DNA of 64,000 bases from Streptomyces sp. H27-C3 (GCF_030063415.1 NZ_JASITA010000020.1:62001-126000), one strand, 5' to 3'; shown: positions 43,315-52,822, counted from the first letter of the stretch. Numbers and translations are program-made. The notes: generated by a model from the letters alone, not told the origin.

Positions 43315-43397
43315 GACGGAACTGCCGAGGTGCGCCCACGGTCACCGTGGCGCCGGTACGGGACGCCCGGGTCATGACCCGACGCCCGCGCCTCGTG

Positions 43398-44093
43398 TCA
43401 GGTCCCGGACTTCCGTCCGTAGACGAACACGTCGTCCCCGTTCTTCAGCCTGTCCCAGTACGCCTTGGCGTCAGCGGTCCGCATGTTGACGCAACCGTGC
43501 GAGCCGGGCTGGGACCACACGCTCACACCGACCGAGTGGAAGGCCTGCCCCCCGTCGAAGAACTGGCTGTACGGCATGCTCACGTGGTAGATCGACGACA
43601 CGTGGTTCTTGTTGCGCCAGTAGACCTTCTTGGCGCCGGTACGGGTCTCGTAAGTGTCGCGGCCGGTACGGACCGGCACCGGGCCGTACTTCAGCGTGGC
43701 GCCGTCCTGGATCCAGCTGAGCTGCAGCGTGAGGTCGACGCAGGCGATGCGGCCCTTGTTCGTGGGGCACTTGCCGCTGCGGTTCGGCTTGTTGCCGACG
43801 GCCTTCTGCCGGTTCATCAGGTCCATCACCTTCCAGGTGACGGGCCCGGCGTAGCCGATGTTCGGGCTGATCCCGTGCTTGGTCTGGAAGGCCTTGGTCG
43901 CCTTGCAGTCGGCGGTGGACTGCCGCCCGTCGACCGGCCGGCCCAGGAACCGCTCCACCTGCTTCTGGTTCGGACCCACCTGCGTCGTACACGAGGCTGC
44001 CGTGGCGCTCCCCCCGCCCGCCACCACCACTGCGGGCGCCAGCAGTCCCACGACTGCTGCTCCCACGACCATCCTGCGCCGTCTGTCCCCCAT
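43398..44093 (-). CDS. L,D-transpeptidase with N-terminal peptidoglycan-binding region
   Basis: A 231-residue exported cell-wall enzyme. After the signal peptide (MVVGAAVVGLLAPAVVVAGG), residues ~35-95 form a PG-binding-like domain. The YkuD catalytic domain ends with SHGCVNM at 198-204; C201 is the nucleophile and H186 (AFHSVG) a candidate general base. It makes 3-3 crosslinks or attaches proteins to peptidoglycan. AAGGA lies upstream of ATG 44093. Confidence 0.92.
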   Translation of the reverse strand: MGDRRRRMVVGAAVVGLLAPAVVVAGGGSATAASCTTQVGPNQKQVERFLGRPVDGRQSTADCKATKAFQTKHGISPNIGYAGPVTWKVMDLMNRQKAVGNKPNRSGKCPTNKGRIACVDLTLQLSWIQDGATLKYGPVPVRTGRDTYETRTGAKKVYWRNKNHVSSIYHVSMPYSQFFDGGQAFHSVGVSVWSQPGSHGCVNMRTADAKAYWDRLKNGDDVFVYGRKSGT

Positions 44094-44225
44094 GACATGT
44101 CCTTTCGGTTCTGTGTCAAGGGAGACAGCGATCGGGCCACAATGGTTGCACCGTCGGCCGTACGCAATCGAATGCCTCGCGGGCGTACGCACGCATTCGA
44201 ACGCTCGGCAGTCCGGGGCCGGGCG

Positions 44226-44516
44226 TCAGGGCGTATCGCCGTCCCAGTCCCACCGCCGGGGGTCCGTCGGCCGCGGCAGGTACAGCGCGTGGCCGCCCGG
44301 CCCGAAGGCTCCGATCTCGGTGCTCAGCGCGGCCCCCTCGCGCAGCTGCGCGTCCGTCCAGTCGGTGACGTCCAGCAGCAGACCGTCGAGCGGCCCGGCG
44401 ACCAGCTCGCGATAGTGACGCCCCGGCTGCGGCCCGGGGTCCGGGTCGTCGTGGTCCGCGCCGTACACCCGGCCCCGCATCAGCTCATCCATGCGTGCCA
44501 GCATCCCAGGCAGCAC
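44226..44516 (-). CDS. conserved-looking small protein, unknown function
   Basis: A ~96-residue acidic protein: MLARMDELMRGRVYGADHDD, HYRELVAGPLDGLLLDVTDW and ALSTEIGAFGPGGHALYLPR. It has no signal peptide or membrane helix. AGGA lies ~8 bases before GTG 44516; TTG 44522 and ATG 44504 are alternatives. The family is not recognised. Confidence 0.6.
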   Translation of the reverse strand: MLPGMLARMDELMRGRVYGADHDDPDPGPQPGRHYRELVAGPLDGLLLDVTDWTDAQLREGAALSTEIGAFGPGGHALYLPRPTDPRRWDWDGDTP

Positions 44517-44639
44517 TGACAATCCTCCGGCGGCGGACTCTCATACCCCCTGCGGAGATGACCCGGCTCAGGAAGGGCTTGCAGGAACGGCTTGCCGAAA
44601 CGGCACCAAGATGCGCGGTGGTCGTGCCGTCCGTCGCAT

Positions 44640-45413
44640 GAGGAAGATCACCGGGGTCCGCCCTCTGGACGGCGGCCGCCACGAGGTCACCACCGCCGGC
44701 GGGCGCCGCCTTCACCACCGACCTGCTCATCGGCGCCGACGGCGCCTGGTCGAAGATCCGCCCGCTGGCCTCCGACGCCACCCCCGCCTACTCCGGCGTC
44801 TCCTTCGTCGAGCTGGATCTGCTGGACGCCGAGGTACGCCACGCCGCGAGCACGGCGCTCGTCGGCGGCGGTTTCTTCCTGGCCCTCGGCGACGGCCGAA
44901 GCTTCCTCGCCCACCGCGAACCCGATGGCAGCCTGCACGCCCACACCGCGCTCAAGGCGCCCGAGGACTGGCTCTTCACAATCGACTTCGCCGACAGCGG
45001 CGCCACCAAGGCAGCCGTGCTCGCCCAATTCGACGGCTGGCACGACAGCCCGCGCGCGCTGGTGACCGACGCCGACGACACCCTGGTGCCCCGGCACGTC
45101 CACGCGCTGACCACCGAACACCGCTGGAACCGGACTTCTGGCGTCACACTGCTCGGAGACGCCGCCCATGTGGTGTCCCCGTTCGCCGGTGAGGGCGCCA
45201 ATCTCGCCATGTTCGACGGAGCGGAACTCGGCCAGGCCCTCGCCGCCCACCCCGACGACACCGAGGCCGCGCTCGCCACGTACGAACAGGTCCTCTTTCC
45301 CGCGCGGCGAGGCGTCGGCCATCGTGTCCGCCACCGGCCTCGACCTGTGCTTCCGTCATGACGCGCCCCAGTGCCTGCTCGACCGGTTCGCCTCCTACAG
45401 CCGGGCGAACTGA
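44640..45413 (+). pseudogene. FAD-dependent monooxygenase, N-terminally deleted and frameshifted
   Basis: The remnant starts KITGVRPLDGGRHEVTTAGG. It shifts one frame near 44705 to TDLLIGADGAWSKIRPLASD, which contains the conserved DG motif. It continues through GVTLLGDAAHVVSPFAGEGA, the second FAD-binding GD motif, and AMFDGAELGQALAAH. A second shift near 45300 leads to SAIVSATGLDLCFRHDAPQC and the stop at 45413. The first ~110 residues, including GxGxxG, are absent. It was a TetX-like aromatic hydroxylase relative. Confidence 0.7.
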
Positions 45414-45791
45414 CCCCACGCGACCTCCCGCCTCCTGCGCCCCGTCGGCCGAAGACGGCGGCCGTCCCGAACAGCGCCTGGTCCGGCCTCCGGGCGGCAG
45501 CTGCCGAAAGCTGTCAATTCGACCCGCTCGACGGTAGGTTCGATGCTCCTGAACAGTTCAATTGCCGAGCAAATCGCGACATCTGCTCACTTTGCCGCGC
45601 TTCGAACTGCTGTTATCTTTACGTAACTTCGCAGCGGGACTCTCCGTAACGCTCACACCCGAGATTCATCTGCGTCGTCACAGGGGGAATCGGGGGGATC
45701 CGACTGTCGCCCTCAAGCAATGACCACTATCTGTGCGAGGGCGCGACCACAGCATTGCGGAACCGCCCCCGCCCGTCACCGCCGGACAGGG
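45414..45791. other. intergenic region upstream of the PBP gene, 378 bp
   Basis: No gene is visible unless the PBP starts at ATG 45720. The segment 45590-45660 is relatively AT-rich for this genome and probably holds the PBP promoter. Confidence 0.4.
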
Positions 45792-47801
45792 ATGACCCAG
45801 CACAACAGGCTCAGGAAAACCGCGCACGCGGCGCGCACGGCATTGGCACCGGGGCGAGGCACCAGGGGGCGGCCGAGGAAGCTCTGGCCTCCACGGCTGC
45901 CGGACTACCCGCGGCCGGGCCGGCGGGGCTGGCGCAGGTGGGTTCCCTCATGGCGACTGGTCCTGGGCTCCTTCCTGACGGCCCTGGGCACGCTGACGGC
46001 GCTGGTGACCATCGCGTACGCGCAAACGGAGATACCCGAGGACCTGAACTCCTTCGCCACCCAGCAGGACAACGTCTACTACTGGGCGGACGGCACGCCG
46101 ATGGCCCGTACGGGCTGGGTGAGCCGGCAGGAAATGCCTCTGTCGAAGATCCCCGAGCACGTCCGGTGGGCCGTGCTGTCCGCCGAGAACAACGACTTCT
46201 ACTCGGATCCCGGCATCTCGGCCCAGGGCGTCACCCGCGCGTTCTGGCAGACGGTCGGCGGTGGGGACACCCAGGGCGGCTCCACCATCACCCAGCAGTA
46301 TGTGAAGAACGTCTACCTCACACAGGACCGGTCCTTCTCGCGCAAGTTCACCGAGATGCTGATGGCGATCAAGCTGGACCGTCAGCTGAGCAAGGACAAG
46401 ATCCTTCAGGAGTACCTCAACACCAGTTGGTTCGGACGTGGTTCCTACGGCCTTCAGCGGGCCTCCCAGGCCTACTACGGCAAGGAAGTCACGGAACTCA
46501 ACGCGAGTGAAGGTGCCTTCCTCGCCTCGCTGCTCAAGGGCGCCTCGCTCTACGACCCCACGCTCGGCCCCCACAACCGCAAGCGTGCCGTCGAGCGGTG
46601 GACGTGGACGCTGGACCGCATGGTGGAAACCGGCAGGCTGACCCCAGCCGAGCGCGCCCAGTACACCAAATTCCCCGAGCCGAAGGCGGCGCCCAAGCCG
46701 AACAACGCGAGCGGACAGAACGGCTACCTCGTCGCACTCGCCGAGTCGTACGCGAAGCGATCAGGAAAGATCCCCGAGGCGCGCTTCGCCCTGGGCGGCT
46801 TCCAGATCTACACCACCTTCGAGAAGCCGCGGATGACCGCGCTCACCCGGGCGGTGAAGGACGCCCGCGCCACGCTGGATCCCAAGCGGCGCGCCACCGA
46901 CCGGCACGCCAGGTTCGGGGCCGCGTCGGTTGCCGCGGACGGGCGGATCCTCGCGGTGTACGGCGGGCCGGACTTCCAGCGGCAGGCCTTCAACGAGTCC
47001 AACGCGGCGACCGTCCCGGCGGGTTCGGCCTTCACGCCCTTCGTGTACGCCGCCGCTCTGGAGCACGGTATCCAGCTCGAACGCGAGGGCCCCCGTACCC
47101 CTGTCACTCCGTCGACCCCGTACAACGGGGACGACAATGTGCCGTTGGTGACACCGGAGGGCCCCTACTGGGACCGCGGCGGTAAAATGCTCAAGGGGCA
47201 GAACACCGACGACCGTTCCTACGGCCGGATCGCTCTGGGCGATGCCATGGCACAGGGAGTGGACGCGCCGTTCCTCCAGCTCGGCACGGACGTGGGCCTG
47301 GACCTCGTGCGCCAAACGGCCGAAGGGTCGGGAATGCTCGCCTCCAACTTCGGGCCGCCCGTGCCCGCTTTCGCGATGGGCACGTCCACACCCAGCGCCA
47401 TCCGCATGGCCGGGGCGTACGGCGTGTTCGCGGCCCGCGGCATGCACACCGACCCGTACTCGGTACGCAAGGTCACCCGCAACGGCGAGCCGGTCCTCCT
47501 GCCCCGTCCCCGGCGGGCACGCGCGCTGCAGCCCGACGTGGCCGACCAGGTCACCGAGGCGCTCACCCCCACCGGTCGGGAAACCTCCCGCAAGGCCGGA
47601 ACCACGCAGGACGACACCGCACGCTGGTTCGTCGGCTACGCGAAGGCGGAGGCCACCGCGGTGGTCGTGTACCGCATGAACCTCTCCAGCAGTCTCGCGC
47701 CGCTGCCGCTCAAAAATTTCGGCGAGGACCCGGCCGCGGGCAAGGAGTATCCGGCCGAGATCTGGAGCCAGTACACGGACGCCCTGGAACAAGAGCACTG
47801 A
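45792..47801 (+). CDS. class A penicillin-binding protein with degenerate transpeptidase motifs
   Basis: A 669-residue bifunctional-type PBP. A cytoplasmic Arg-rich tail and one membrane helix (LVLGSFLTALGTLTALVTIA) lead to a GT51 glycosyltransferase domain: catalytic E132 (SAENNDFYSD), GGSTITQQYVKN and KDKILQEYLNTSWFG are all present. In the transpeptidase domain the three catalytic motifs are changed: SxxK is S412-A-F-T415, SxN is G489-V-D491, and KTG is K601-A-G603. The fold around them (PFVYAAALEHG, TTQDDTARWFVGY) is kept. The protein probably polymerises glycan but should not crosslink or bind beta-lactams normally. ATG 45792 or 45720 may be the start. A deacetylase-like gene follows by 57 bases. 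Confidence 0.9.
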   Translation: MTQHNRLRKTAHAARTALAPGRGTRGRPRKLWPPRLPDYPRPGRRGWRRWVPSWRLVLGSFLTALGTLTALVTIAYAQTEIPEDLNSFATQQDNVYYWADGTPMARTGWVSRQEMPLSKIPEHVRWAVLSAENNDFYSDPGISAQGVTRAFWQTVGGGDTQGGSTITQQYVKNVYLTQDRSFSRKFTEMLMAIKLDRQLSKDKILQEYLNTSWFGRGSYGLQRASQAYYGKEVTELNASEGAFLASLLKGASLYDPTLGPHNRKRAVERWTWTLDRMVETGRLTPAERAQYTKFPEPKAAPKPNNASGQNGYLVALAESYAKRSGKIPEARFALGGFQIYTTFEKPRMTALTRAVKDARATLDPKRRATDRHARFGAASVAADGRILAVYGGPDFQRQAFNESNAATVPAGSAFTPFVYAAALEHGIQLEREGPRTPVTPSTPYNGDDNVPLVTPEGPYWDRGGKMLKGQNTDDRSYGRIALGDAMAQGVDAPFLQLGTDVGLDLVRQTAEGSGMLASNFGPPVPAFAMGTSTPSAIRMAGAYGVFAARGMHTDPYSVRKVTRNGEPVLLPRPRRARALQPDVADQVTEALTPTGRETSRKAGTTQDDTARWFVGYAKAEATAVVVYRMNLSSSLAPLPLKNFGEDPAAGKEYPAEIWSQYTDALEQEH

Positions 47802-47858
47802 ACAAGTGCCTCGTCCGCCGCTGTCCGCGCCCCTTCCGCCCGTCTGCCTGGAGTCGTC

Positions 47859-49148
47859 GTGATGATCTGGAAGAAGTCCGCCGTGCTCCGCGCACGGGTC
47901 AACAAGATGCCCGGCATCAGTGTCGGTATAGCCGCGGTTCTGGTCACCTCGCTCACCGCGACATTCGCCATGTCCACCACCGACAGTTCGCCGAAGACCG
48001 TGGTGGCGCCGGAAGCCACCGCTGCGGCCCCGAAACCCAAGGACGGGAAGGGCGCCGCGGCCGCCGGCAAGGACGAGGAGAACTGGGACGGCCAGGTCAA
48101 GGTGCTGGGAGACGGCTCCACGTCCTATACGGGGCCGCAGCCGGGCAGGCTGAAGGCGAAGCGGCTCAAGCCGGGCGAGAAGCCACCCCAGTTCGTGGTG
48201 TTCTCGTGGGACGGCGCGCTGGAGGGCGACGACCAGCTGTTCTCACGCTTCCGCCGTGTGGCGAAGGAGAACAACGCGCACATGACGTTCTTCCTCACCG
48301 GCATGTACCTGCTCCCGAAGGCGCAGAAGAACCTCTATAGGCCGCCCCAGCACGAGACCGGGGCAGCAGCGATCTCGTACCCGACCGACGAGCACATCCG
48401 CATGACGCTGGAGCAGCTCAGCGGGGCCTGGCTGGAGGGCAACGAGATCGGCTCCCACTTCAACGGCCACTTCTGCGGCGAGAAGGGGGGTGGCGAGTGG
48501 AGTTCGGCGGAGTGGACCAAGGAGATCGACCAGTTCTACTCATTCGTGCAGAACTGGAAGACGAACACCGGCATGACGGACATCGATCCGCTGCCCTTCG
48601 ACCCGACGCGTGAGGTGGTCGGCGGCAGGGCCCCCTGTCTTGAGGGGCAGAAGACGCTCATACCGGCGACCAAGTCCTTCGGCTGGCGCTACGACGCGAG
48701 TTCCGCGGGAGATTTCCAGATCTGGCCCTCCAAGAAGGATGGAGTCTGGGACCTCCCGCTGCAGATGCTTCCCTTCCCCGGCAAGCAGTTCCAGGTGCTC
48801 TCCATGGACTTCAACTACCTGTACAACCAGTCGAAGGACAGCACCGAGGGCGATCCGGCGCAGTACAGCACCTGGCGCCAGCAGACCCGTGACTCCTACC
48901 TCTCGGGCTTCCAGCGGGTGTTTCACGGCAGCCGGGCCCCGATGTTCATCGGCAACCACTTCGAGGACTGGAACGGCGGTATCTACATGGATGCCGTCGA
49001 GGACGTGATGAAGGATGTCTGCCCCCGCAAGGGGGTGCGCTGCGTCTCCTTCCGGGAACTGACCGACTGGCTGGACGCGCAGGACCCCAAGGTCCTGGCC
49101 CACTGGCGCACGCTGGATCCCGCGCAGCCGTCGGGCTGGAAGCGCTAG
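47859..49148 (+). CDS. polysaccharide-deacetylase-like exported protein
   Basis: A 429-residue protein with an N-terminal membrane anchor or signal (ISVGIAAVLVTSLTATFAMS) and an Ala/Lys-rich linker. The catalytic-like domain begins FVVFSWDGALEGDDQLFSRF, where the Asp in SWDG matches motif 1 of carbohydrate esterase 4. It continues AHMTFFLTGMYLL and GNEIGSHFNGHFCG, a motif-2-like HxxxH. RAPMFIGNHFEDWNGGIYMD is near the end. It could modify peptidoglycan or a surface glycan. It is the next gene after the altered PBP on the same strand and probably shares its transcript. Confidence 0.8.
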   Translation: MMIWKKSAVLRARVNKMPGISVGIAAVLVTSLTATFAMSTTDSSPKTVVAPEATAAAPKPKDGKGAAAAGKDEENWDGQVKVLGDGSTSYTGPQPGRLKAKRLKPGEKPPQFVVFSWDGALEGDDQLFSRFRRVAKENNAHMTFFLTGMYLLPKAQKNLYRPPQHETGAAAISYPTDEHIRMTLEQLSGAWLEGNEIGSHFNGHFCGEKGGGEWSSAEWTKEIDQFYSFVQNWKTNTGMTDIDPLPFDPTREVVGGRAPCLEGQKTLIPATKSFGWRYDASSAGDFQIWPSKKDGVWDLPLQMLPFPGKQFQVLSMDFNYLYNQSKDSTEGDPAQYSTWRQQTRDSYLSGFQRVFHGSRAPMFIGNHFEDWNGGIYMDAVEDVMKDVCPRKGVRCVSFRELTDWLDAQDPKVLAHWRTLDPAQPSGWKR

Positions 49149-49191
49149 CTAGCCACCCGGCCGGTGGTCCGCGCGAGTCCGCGGACGAGTC

Positions 49192-50001
49192 TCAGAACGC
49201 GGAGTTGGCGAACCACCGCAGCAACAGGTCGTCGTCACCAGAGATCTTGAAGGCGTCCGAGGTCCGCCCGAAGCGCCCGTACAGAAGCAGCAGCAGATCG
49301 GCTGAGGCCCCCTCGACGGTCGCGTCGACGACCGCGTCCTTTCCTGCGCCCGCGCCTTCGTCCGCCTCAGTGAGCCGTTCGACCACGAAGTCGTCGGGAC
49401 GCAGCCGGACCAGCCAGCCACCGTCCCGGTCGGTGCAACGGAAGCGGATGGTCTCGTCGTCGCCGCGCAGGTGCGCGGTCCAGGGCGCGAAGGACGCGGC
49501 GAAGGGCAGATTGACCAGGAACTCGTCGATGCCGTCGACGGCGAGACCGGGATCGATCACGGGCCGCTGCCCGAGGGCCAGTTGTACGTCGACGCGGTGC
49601 ACCAGCGTCTCGAACAGCATGCGCCGGATCCAGAACCTGGCGTGCTGATCGGCACCCCACGCCCACATCGGGGCGTCCGGGTCGGTTTCGGCGAACGCGG
49701 CGGTGGCCTCGGCCGAACTCGCCGTCAGCCAGTCGGCATAACCGTCCTCATGCGCCGGCAGCCGCAGCTCCACCTCACGGCTCCGGGGCGGCTCCTGAAC
49801 GCGTTGGCGCAGCAGCACGGAGAACCAGCGCTGCACGCTCCCGGTGTGCCTGACCAGGTCGAGGAGGGTCCACCCCGGACAGCTGGGCACGGGAGTGGCC
49901 AGGTCCACACCCTGTACGAGGGCGACGAGCCGGGCGGTCTCCGCCGGCACAGCGTCGCGGTAGGCGGGCGGTGTGCTTGCCCAACGGGAGTCATCTGACA
50001 T
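49192..50001 (-). CDS. maleylpyruvate isomerase-family mycothiol-dependent enzyme (DinB-like)
   Basis: A 269-residue protein. The N-terminal DinB-like domain includes PVPSCPGWTLLDLVRHTGSV, with the metal-ligand His, and MLFETLVHRVDVQLALGQRP with more His ligands. The C-terminal domain has GGWLVRLRPDDFVVERL and ASADLLLLLYGR. Such enzymes use mycothiol, the actinobacterial thiol, as cofactor or substrate. The substrate is unknown. It converges on the deacetylase-like gene. Confidence 0.9.
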   Translation of the reverse strand: MSDDSRWASTPPAYRDAVPAETARLVALVQGVDLATPVPSCPGWTLLDLVRHTGSVQRWFSVLLRQRVQEPPRSREVELRLPAHEDGYADWLTASSAEATAAFAETDPDAPMWAWGADQHARFWIRRMLFETLVHRVDVQLALGQRPVIDPGLAVDGIDEFLVNLPFAASFAPWTAHLRGDDETIRFRCTDRDGGWLVRLRPDDFVVERLTEADEGAGAGKDAVVDATVEGASADLLLLLYGRFGRTSDAFKISGDDDLLLRWFANSAF

Positions 50002-50067
50002 GTCTGTGCGGCTCCGCCTTCTCAGTTGTTCGTTCTCACGGTGTCGCCGCTCGGACGACGGCGTGCT

Positions 50068-50562
50068 TCAGTCGCTTTTCGCGCAGTCCCCGGTGGCCGT
50101 GGCGGTCGCCGTACTCCCGTCCAGCGCGGCCGTCAGGGTGTTGAGCCGGTCGCGGAGATCGACGATCTCGTCCAGGGAGAGGCCGGTGGAATCGGCGATC
50201 GCGCGGGGTACGGCGAGCGCCCTGTCACGCAGCGCGGCGCCCGCCCCGGTGGGGCGGGCTGTGACGGAACGCTCGTCGTCGACGCTGCGCCTGCGCTCCA
50301 CGTGGCCCGCGGTCTCCAGCCGCTTCAGCAGCGGCGAGAGGGTGCCGGAGTCCAGCCGCAGTCGTTCGCCGATCTTCTTGACCGGCAGTTCGCCGTGCTC
50401 CCAGAGCACCAGCATCACCAGGTACTGCGGGTAGGTGAGCCCCAGATCCTTCAGAGCCGACCGGTAGACGCTGTTGAAGGCGCGCGAGGCGGCGTGCAGC
50501 GAGAAACAGATCTGGTGGTCGAGGCGCAGGAAGTCCTCGTCGCGTACGTCTGTCGTGTTCAT
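50068..50562 (-). CDS. ohrR: OhrR-type MarR-family organic-peroxide sensor
   Basis: A 164-residue repressor. The sensing Cys is C19 in LDHQICFSLHAASRAFNSVY. The winged helix includes LTYPQYLVMLVLWEHGELPV and GERLRLDSGTLSPLLKRLET. ATG 50562 is chosen because GGAGAAG lies 6-7 bases before it; an ATG at 50577 is in frame. Oxidation of the Cys by organic hydroperoxides releases it from DNA. It is divergent from ohr, with its operator between them. Confidence 0.93.
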   Translation of the reverse strand: MNTTDVRDEDFLRLDHQICFSLHAASRAFNSVYRSALKDLGLTYPQYLVMLVLWEHGELPVKKIGERLRLDSGTLSPLLKRLETAGHVERRRSVDDERSVTARPTGAGAALRDRALAVPRAIADSTGLSLDEIVDLRDRLNTLTAALDGSTATATATGDCAKSD

Positions 50563-50600
50563 CAGCGACTTCTCCATGAACCCAGGCTACCGCACGCGAT

Positions 50601-50619
50601 TTAGTTGTGTACAACTTAA
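50601..50619. promoter_or_regulatory. OhrR operator
   Basis: TTAGTTGTGTACAACTTAA is an inverted repeat of the OhrR type in the 112-base gap between ohrR and ohr. Further TTAATTGT and AGTTGT half-sites follow to 50636. Confidence 0.75.
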
Positions 50620-50674
50620 TTGTGTGCTCTAGTTGTCCCAGGACGTTTCCCCCAGAACGACGAGGATGGACACC

Positions 50675-51088
50675 ATGGACGCGCTGTACACCGCTGTCGC
50701 CACCGCCAATGGCCGCGAAGGCCGCGCCGTCAGCTCCGACGGCCAGATCGACCTGCCGCTCGGCTTCCCCGTAGCCATGGGCGGCAACGGCAAGGGAACC
50801 AACCCCGAGCAGCTCTTCGCCGCCGGGTACGCCGCGTGCTTCGCCAGCGCGATGGGCTCGATCGCACGCCAGGAGAAGCTCGACGTCAAGGACGTGTCGG
50901 TGACGGCCGAGGTCAGCATAGGCAAGGACACCGACGGTGGCTTCGGGCTCTCCGTCGTCATGCGGGTCGAGCTGCCCGAGCACCTCGAGGGCGCGGCGGG
51001 CCAGGAGCTCCTGGAGAAGACCCACGCCTACTGCCCCTACTCGAAGGCCACCCGCGGCAACATCCCGGTCGAGCTCGTCATCGAATAG
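50675..51088 (+). CDS. ohr: organic hydroperoxide resistance protein
   Basis: A 137-residue OsmC/Ohr-fold peroxidase that reduces organic hydroperoxides to alcohols. The two redox cysteines are C55 (GYAACFASAM) and C120 (HAYCPYSKATRGNIPV). ATG 50675 has GAGG 9 bases upstream; ATG 50666 is an alternative. It is induced through the divergent ohrR. Confidence 0.96.
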   Translation: MDALYTAVATANGREGRAVSSDGQIDLPLGFPVAMGGNGKGTNPEQLFAAGYAACFASAMGSIARQEKLDVKDVSVTAEVSIGKDTDGGFGLSVVMRVELPEHLEGAAGQELLEKTHAYCPYSKATRGNIPVELVIE

Positions 51089-51131
51089 CCGCCACGGGCG
51101 CCCCTGGGAGACCTCCGGGCGCGGCCGCCGC

Positions 51132-51470
51132 TCAGAGATTCGAGTTCAGGAACTCCCTGAGCCCGACCTGGTCCATCGGACCGGTCTCAGCCGCCATCAC
51201 CTCGCCGCTCCTGATCAGCACGACCGACGGGGCGCCGGTGACGTCGTACCTCTTCGTCGGCCCGGGGCACCGCGTCATGTCGGTCCTGACGACGGTCAAC
51301 CGCTCCGCGTAGGCACCGGCCACCTCTTCCACGACGGCGTCCATCTCCTTGCACACCTTGACCGCCTTGGGCCAGGTCCCGCAGAAGTAGGCGAGCACCG
51401 GGCCGTCCGTCATCGCGAGGATGAAATCGAACTCGGCATTCTCCAAGGGTTGATGGACCTTGCTCGCCAC
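51132..51470 (-). CDS. thioredoxin-fold protein lacking the CXXC motif
   Basis: A 112-residue protein with GAGGAG upstream of GTG 51470. The fold reads GPVLAYFCGTWPKAVKVCKE, LTVVRTDMTRCPGPTKRYDV and VTGAPSVVLIRSGEVMAAET, with the cis-Pro after GA. At the active site the usual W-C-G-P-C-K is W33-P-K-A-V-K38, so both catalytic cysteines are missing. Cys residues at 30 and 40 flank it. It cannot act as a normal disulfide reductase. It converges on the ohr gene, so a redox or binding role is possible. Confidence 0.8.
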   Translation of the reverse strand: MASKVHQPLENAEFDFILAMTDGPVLAYFCGTWPKAVKVCKEMDAVVEEVAGAYAERLTVVRTDMTRCPGPTKRYDVTGAPSVVLIRSGEVMAAETGPMDQVGLREFLNSNL

Positions 51471-51571
51471 GGGCGCTCCTCAGGTTCTGATCTGCGAGCT
51501 CTGATCTTCGCGTTCGAACCCGCACTCCAGCAATTCGGGCGCGCGAGACAGGGCACAGCCCCGCAGCCGCC

Positions 51572-52822
51572 CTACTGCAGTCGCCATTTCTGGTTGGCCG
51601 CGCCCGTGCACGCCCAGATCTGCGCCCGCGTCCCGTTGGCGGAGGCGTTGTCCGACGCGTCCAGGCACTTGTCCGACGCCACGTTCACCACATCGCGCTG
51701 CCCGTCTCGTGGCGCCACTGTTGTGCGCCTGAGCCATTGCAGCCGTACAGCTGGGTCTTCGCGCAGTCCGTCGTCGATGCCGCGGTCACGTCCAGGCACT
51801 TGCCGAGCGCCTGGAGCGAGCCGTCGGCGAGGGTCGTCCAGCGCTGGGCCGCGGAACCGTTGCAGTCCCGCAGCTGGACCGGTGTGCCGTCCGCACTGGA
51901 GCCGCCCGCCACGTCCAGGCACTTGCCGCCCAGGCCCACCAGGCTGCCGGACTGCTCCGAGCCGTCCGCCTGGCCGCCCGACCAGGTGAAGGTCGCCGAC
52001 GTCTTGCCGGGCAGGGAGTACGTGTAGCGCCGACTTCCCCAGTTGACGGTCATCGTCTGCCCGCTCGACGAGTCGTTGTACGCCAGGAGCGCCTTCGAAC
52101 CGTCGGGGTTGCGCCAAACCACGCTCGGCACAGCAGCGGTGGAGGCGGTGCGGTGCGCACCGGGCTTCACGAACTTCGTGAGGTGGCCCATCGTGTAGTA
52201 CTCGACCGTGTAGTCGACCTGACCGTGCCGCGAGCCGCCGTTGTGCACGGTGATCAGACCGTCGCAGGTACCGCAGCCACCGTTGTGCGGCCCGCGGTTC
52301 TGGTCGACCGCCAGGGACCACTTGGTCACCGACTTCGCCCAGTTACGGGTGTAGTCGATGATGTTCATCATGTCCTCGCGTTGCTGATTCGCTATCCAGG
52401 TGCCGCCGGAGCACTCGGTCTGGAACGCGTCGAGCTGCGGGTACTGGTTGTGGACCTCGGTCTGCTTGGAGACGTTCCCGCCGTAGCCGTGCCAGGCGAC
52501 GCCGCCGAAGTGCGGCGTCCGTGAAGGACGCGCCGCCGCCGGTGAAGGTCTGGTACCGGGTGTTCTCGTCGACGGTGACGTTGGTGCCGCCACCGCCCGT
52601 TCCGGCCTGGAAGTTGGTGGGGCTCTGCTGCTGAAGGCCACGGGTGACATGACGGCCGCCGCTGTCGTCGGTCGTGGTGAGCCAGACGTTCACCTGCTCG
52701 TCGGCGGCCTGGGCGGTCCCCGTGGAGAGACCGGCGAGTCCTGTGGTGGTGAGTGCTCCCGCGATCAGCAGTCTCGTGAGCCGGGAGGCTCCGCGGATCG
52801 GTTTGCGGGGCGGTCTCGTCAT
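51572..52822 (-). pseudogene. GH30 glycosidase with ricin-type lectin domain, internally deleted and frameshifted
   Basis: ATG 52822 gives a signal peptide (LTRLLIAGALTTTGLAGLST) and the GH30 start VTVDENTRYQTFTGGGASFT. At ~52508 the sequence jumps, in another frame, to HFGGVAWHGYGGNVSKQTEV and FQTECSGGTW, the region of the catalytic nucleophile Glu. Some 250 residues of the barrel, including the acid/base Glu, are missing. A C-terminal beta-domain and a ricin B-type lectin (GKCLDVAGGSSADGTPVQLR, three QxW repeats) follow, with another shift near 51700 before KCLDASDNASANGTRAQIWA. It was a secreted glucanase- or xylanase-type enzyme. Confidence 0.8.
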
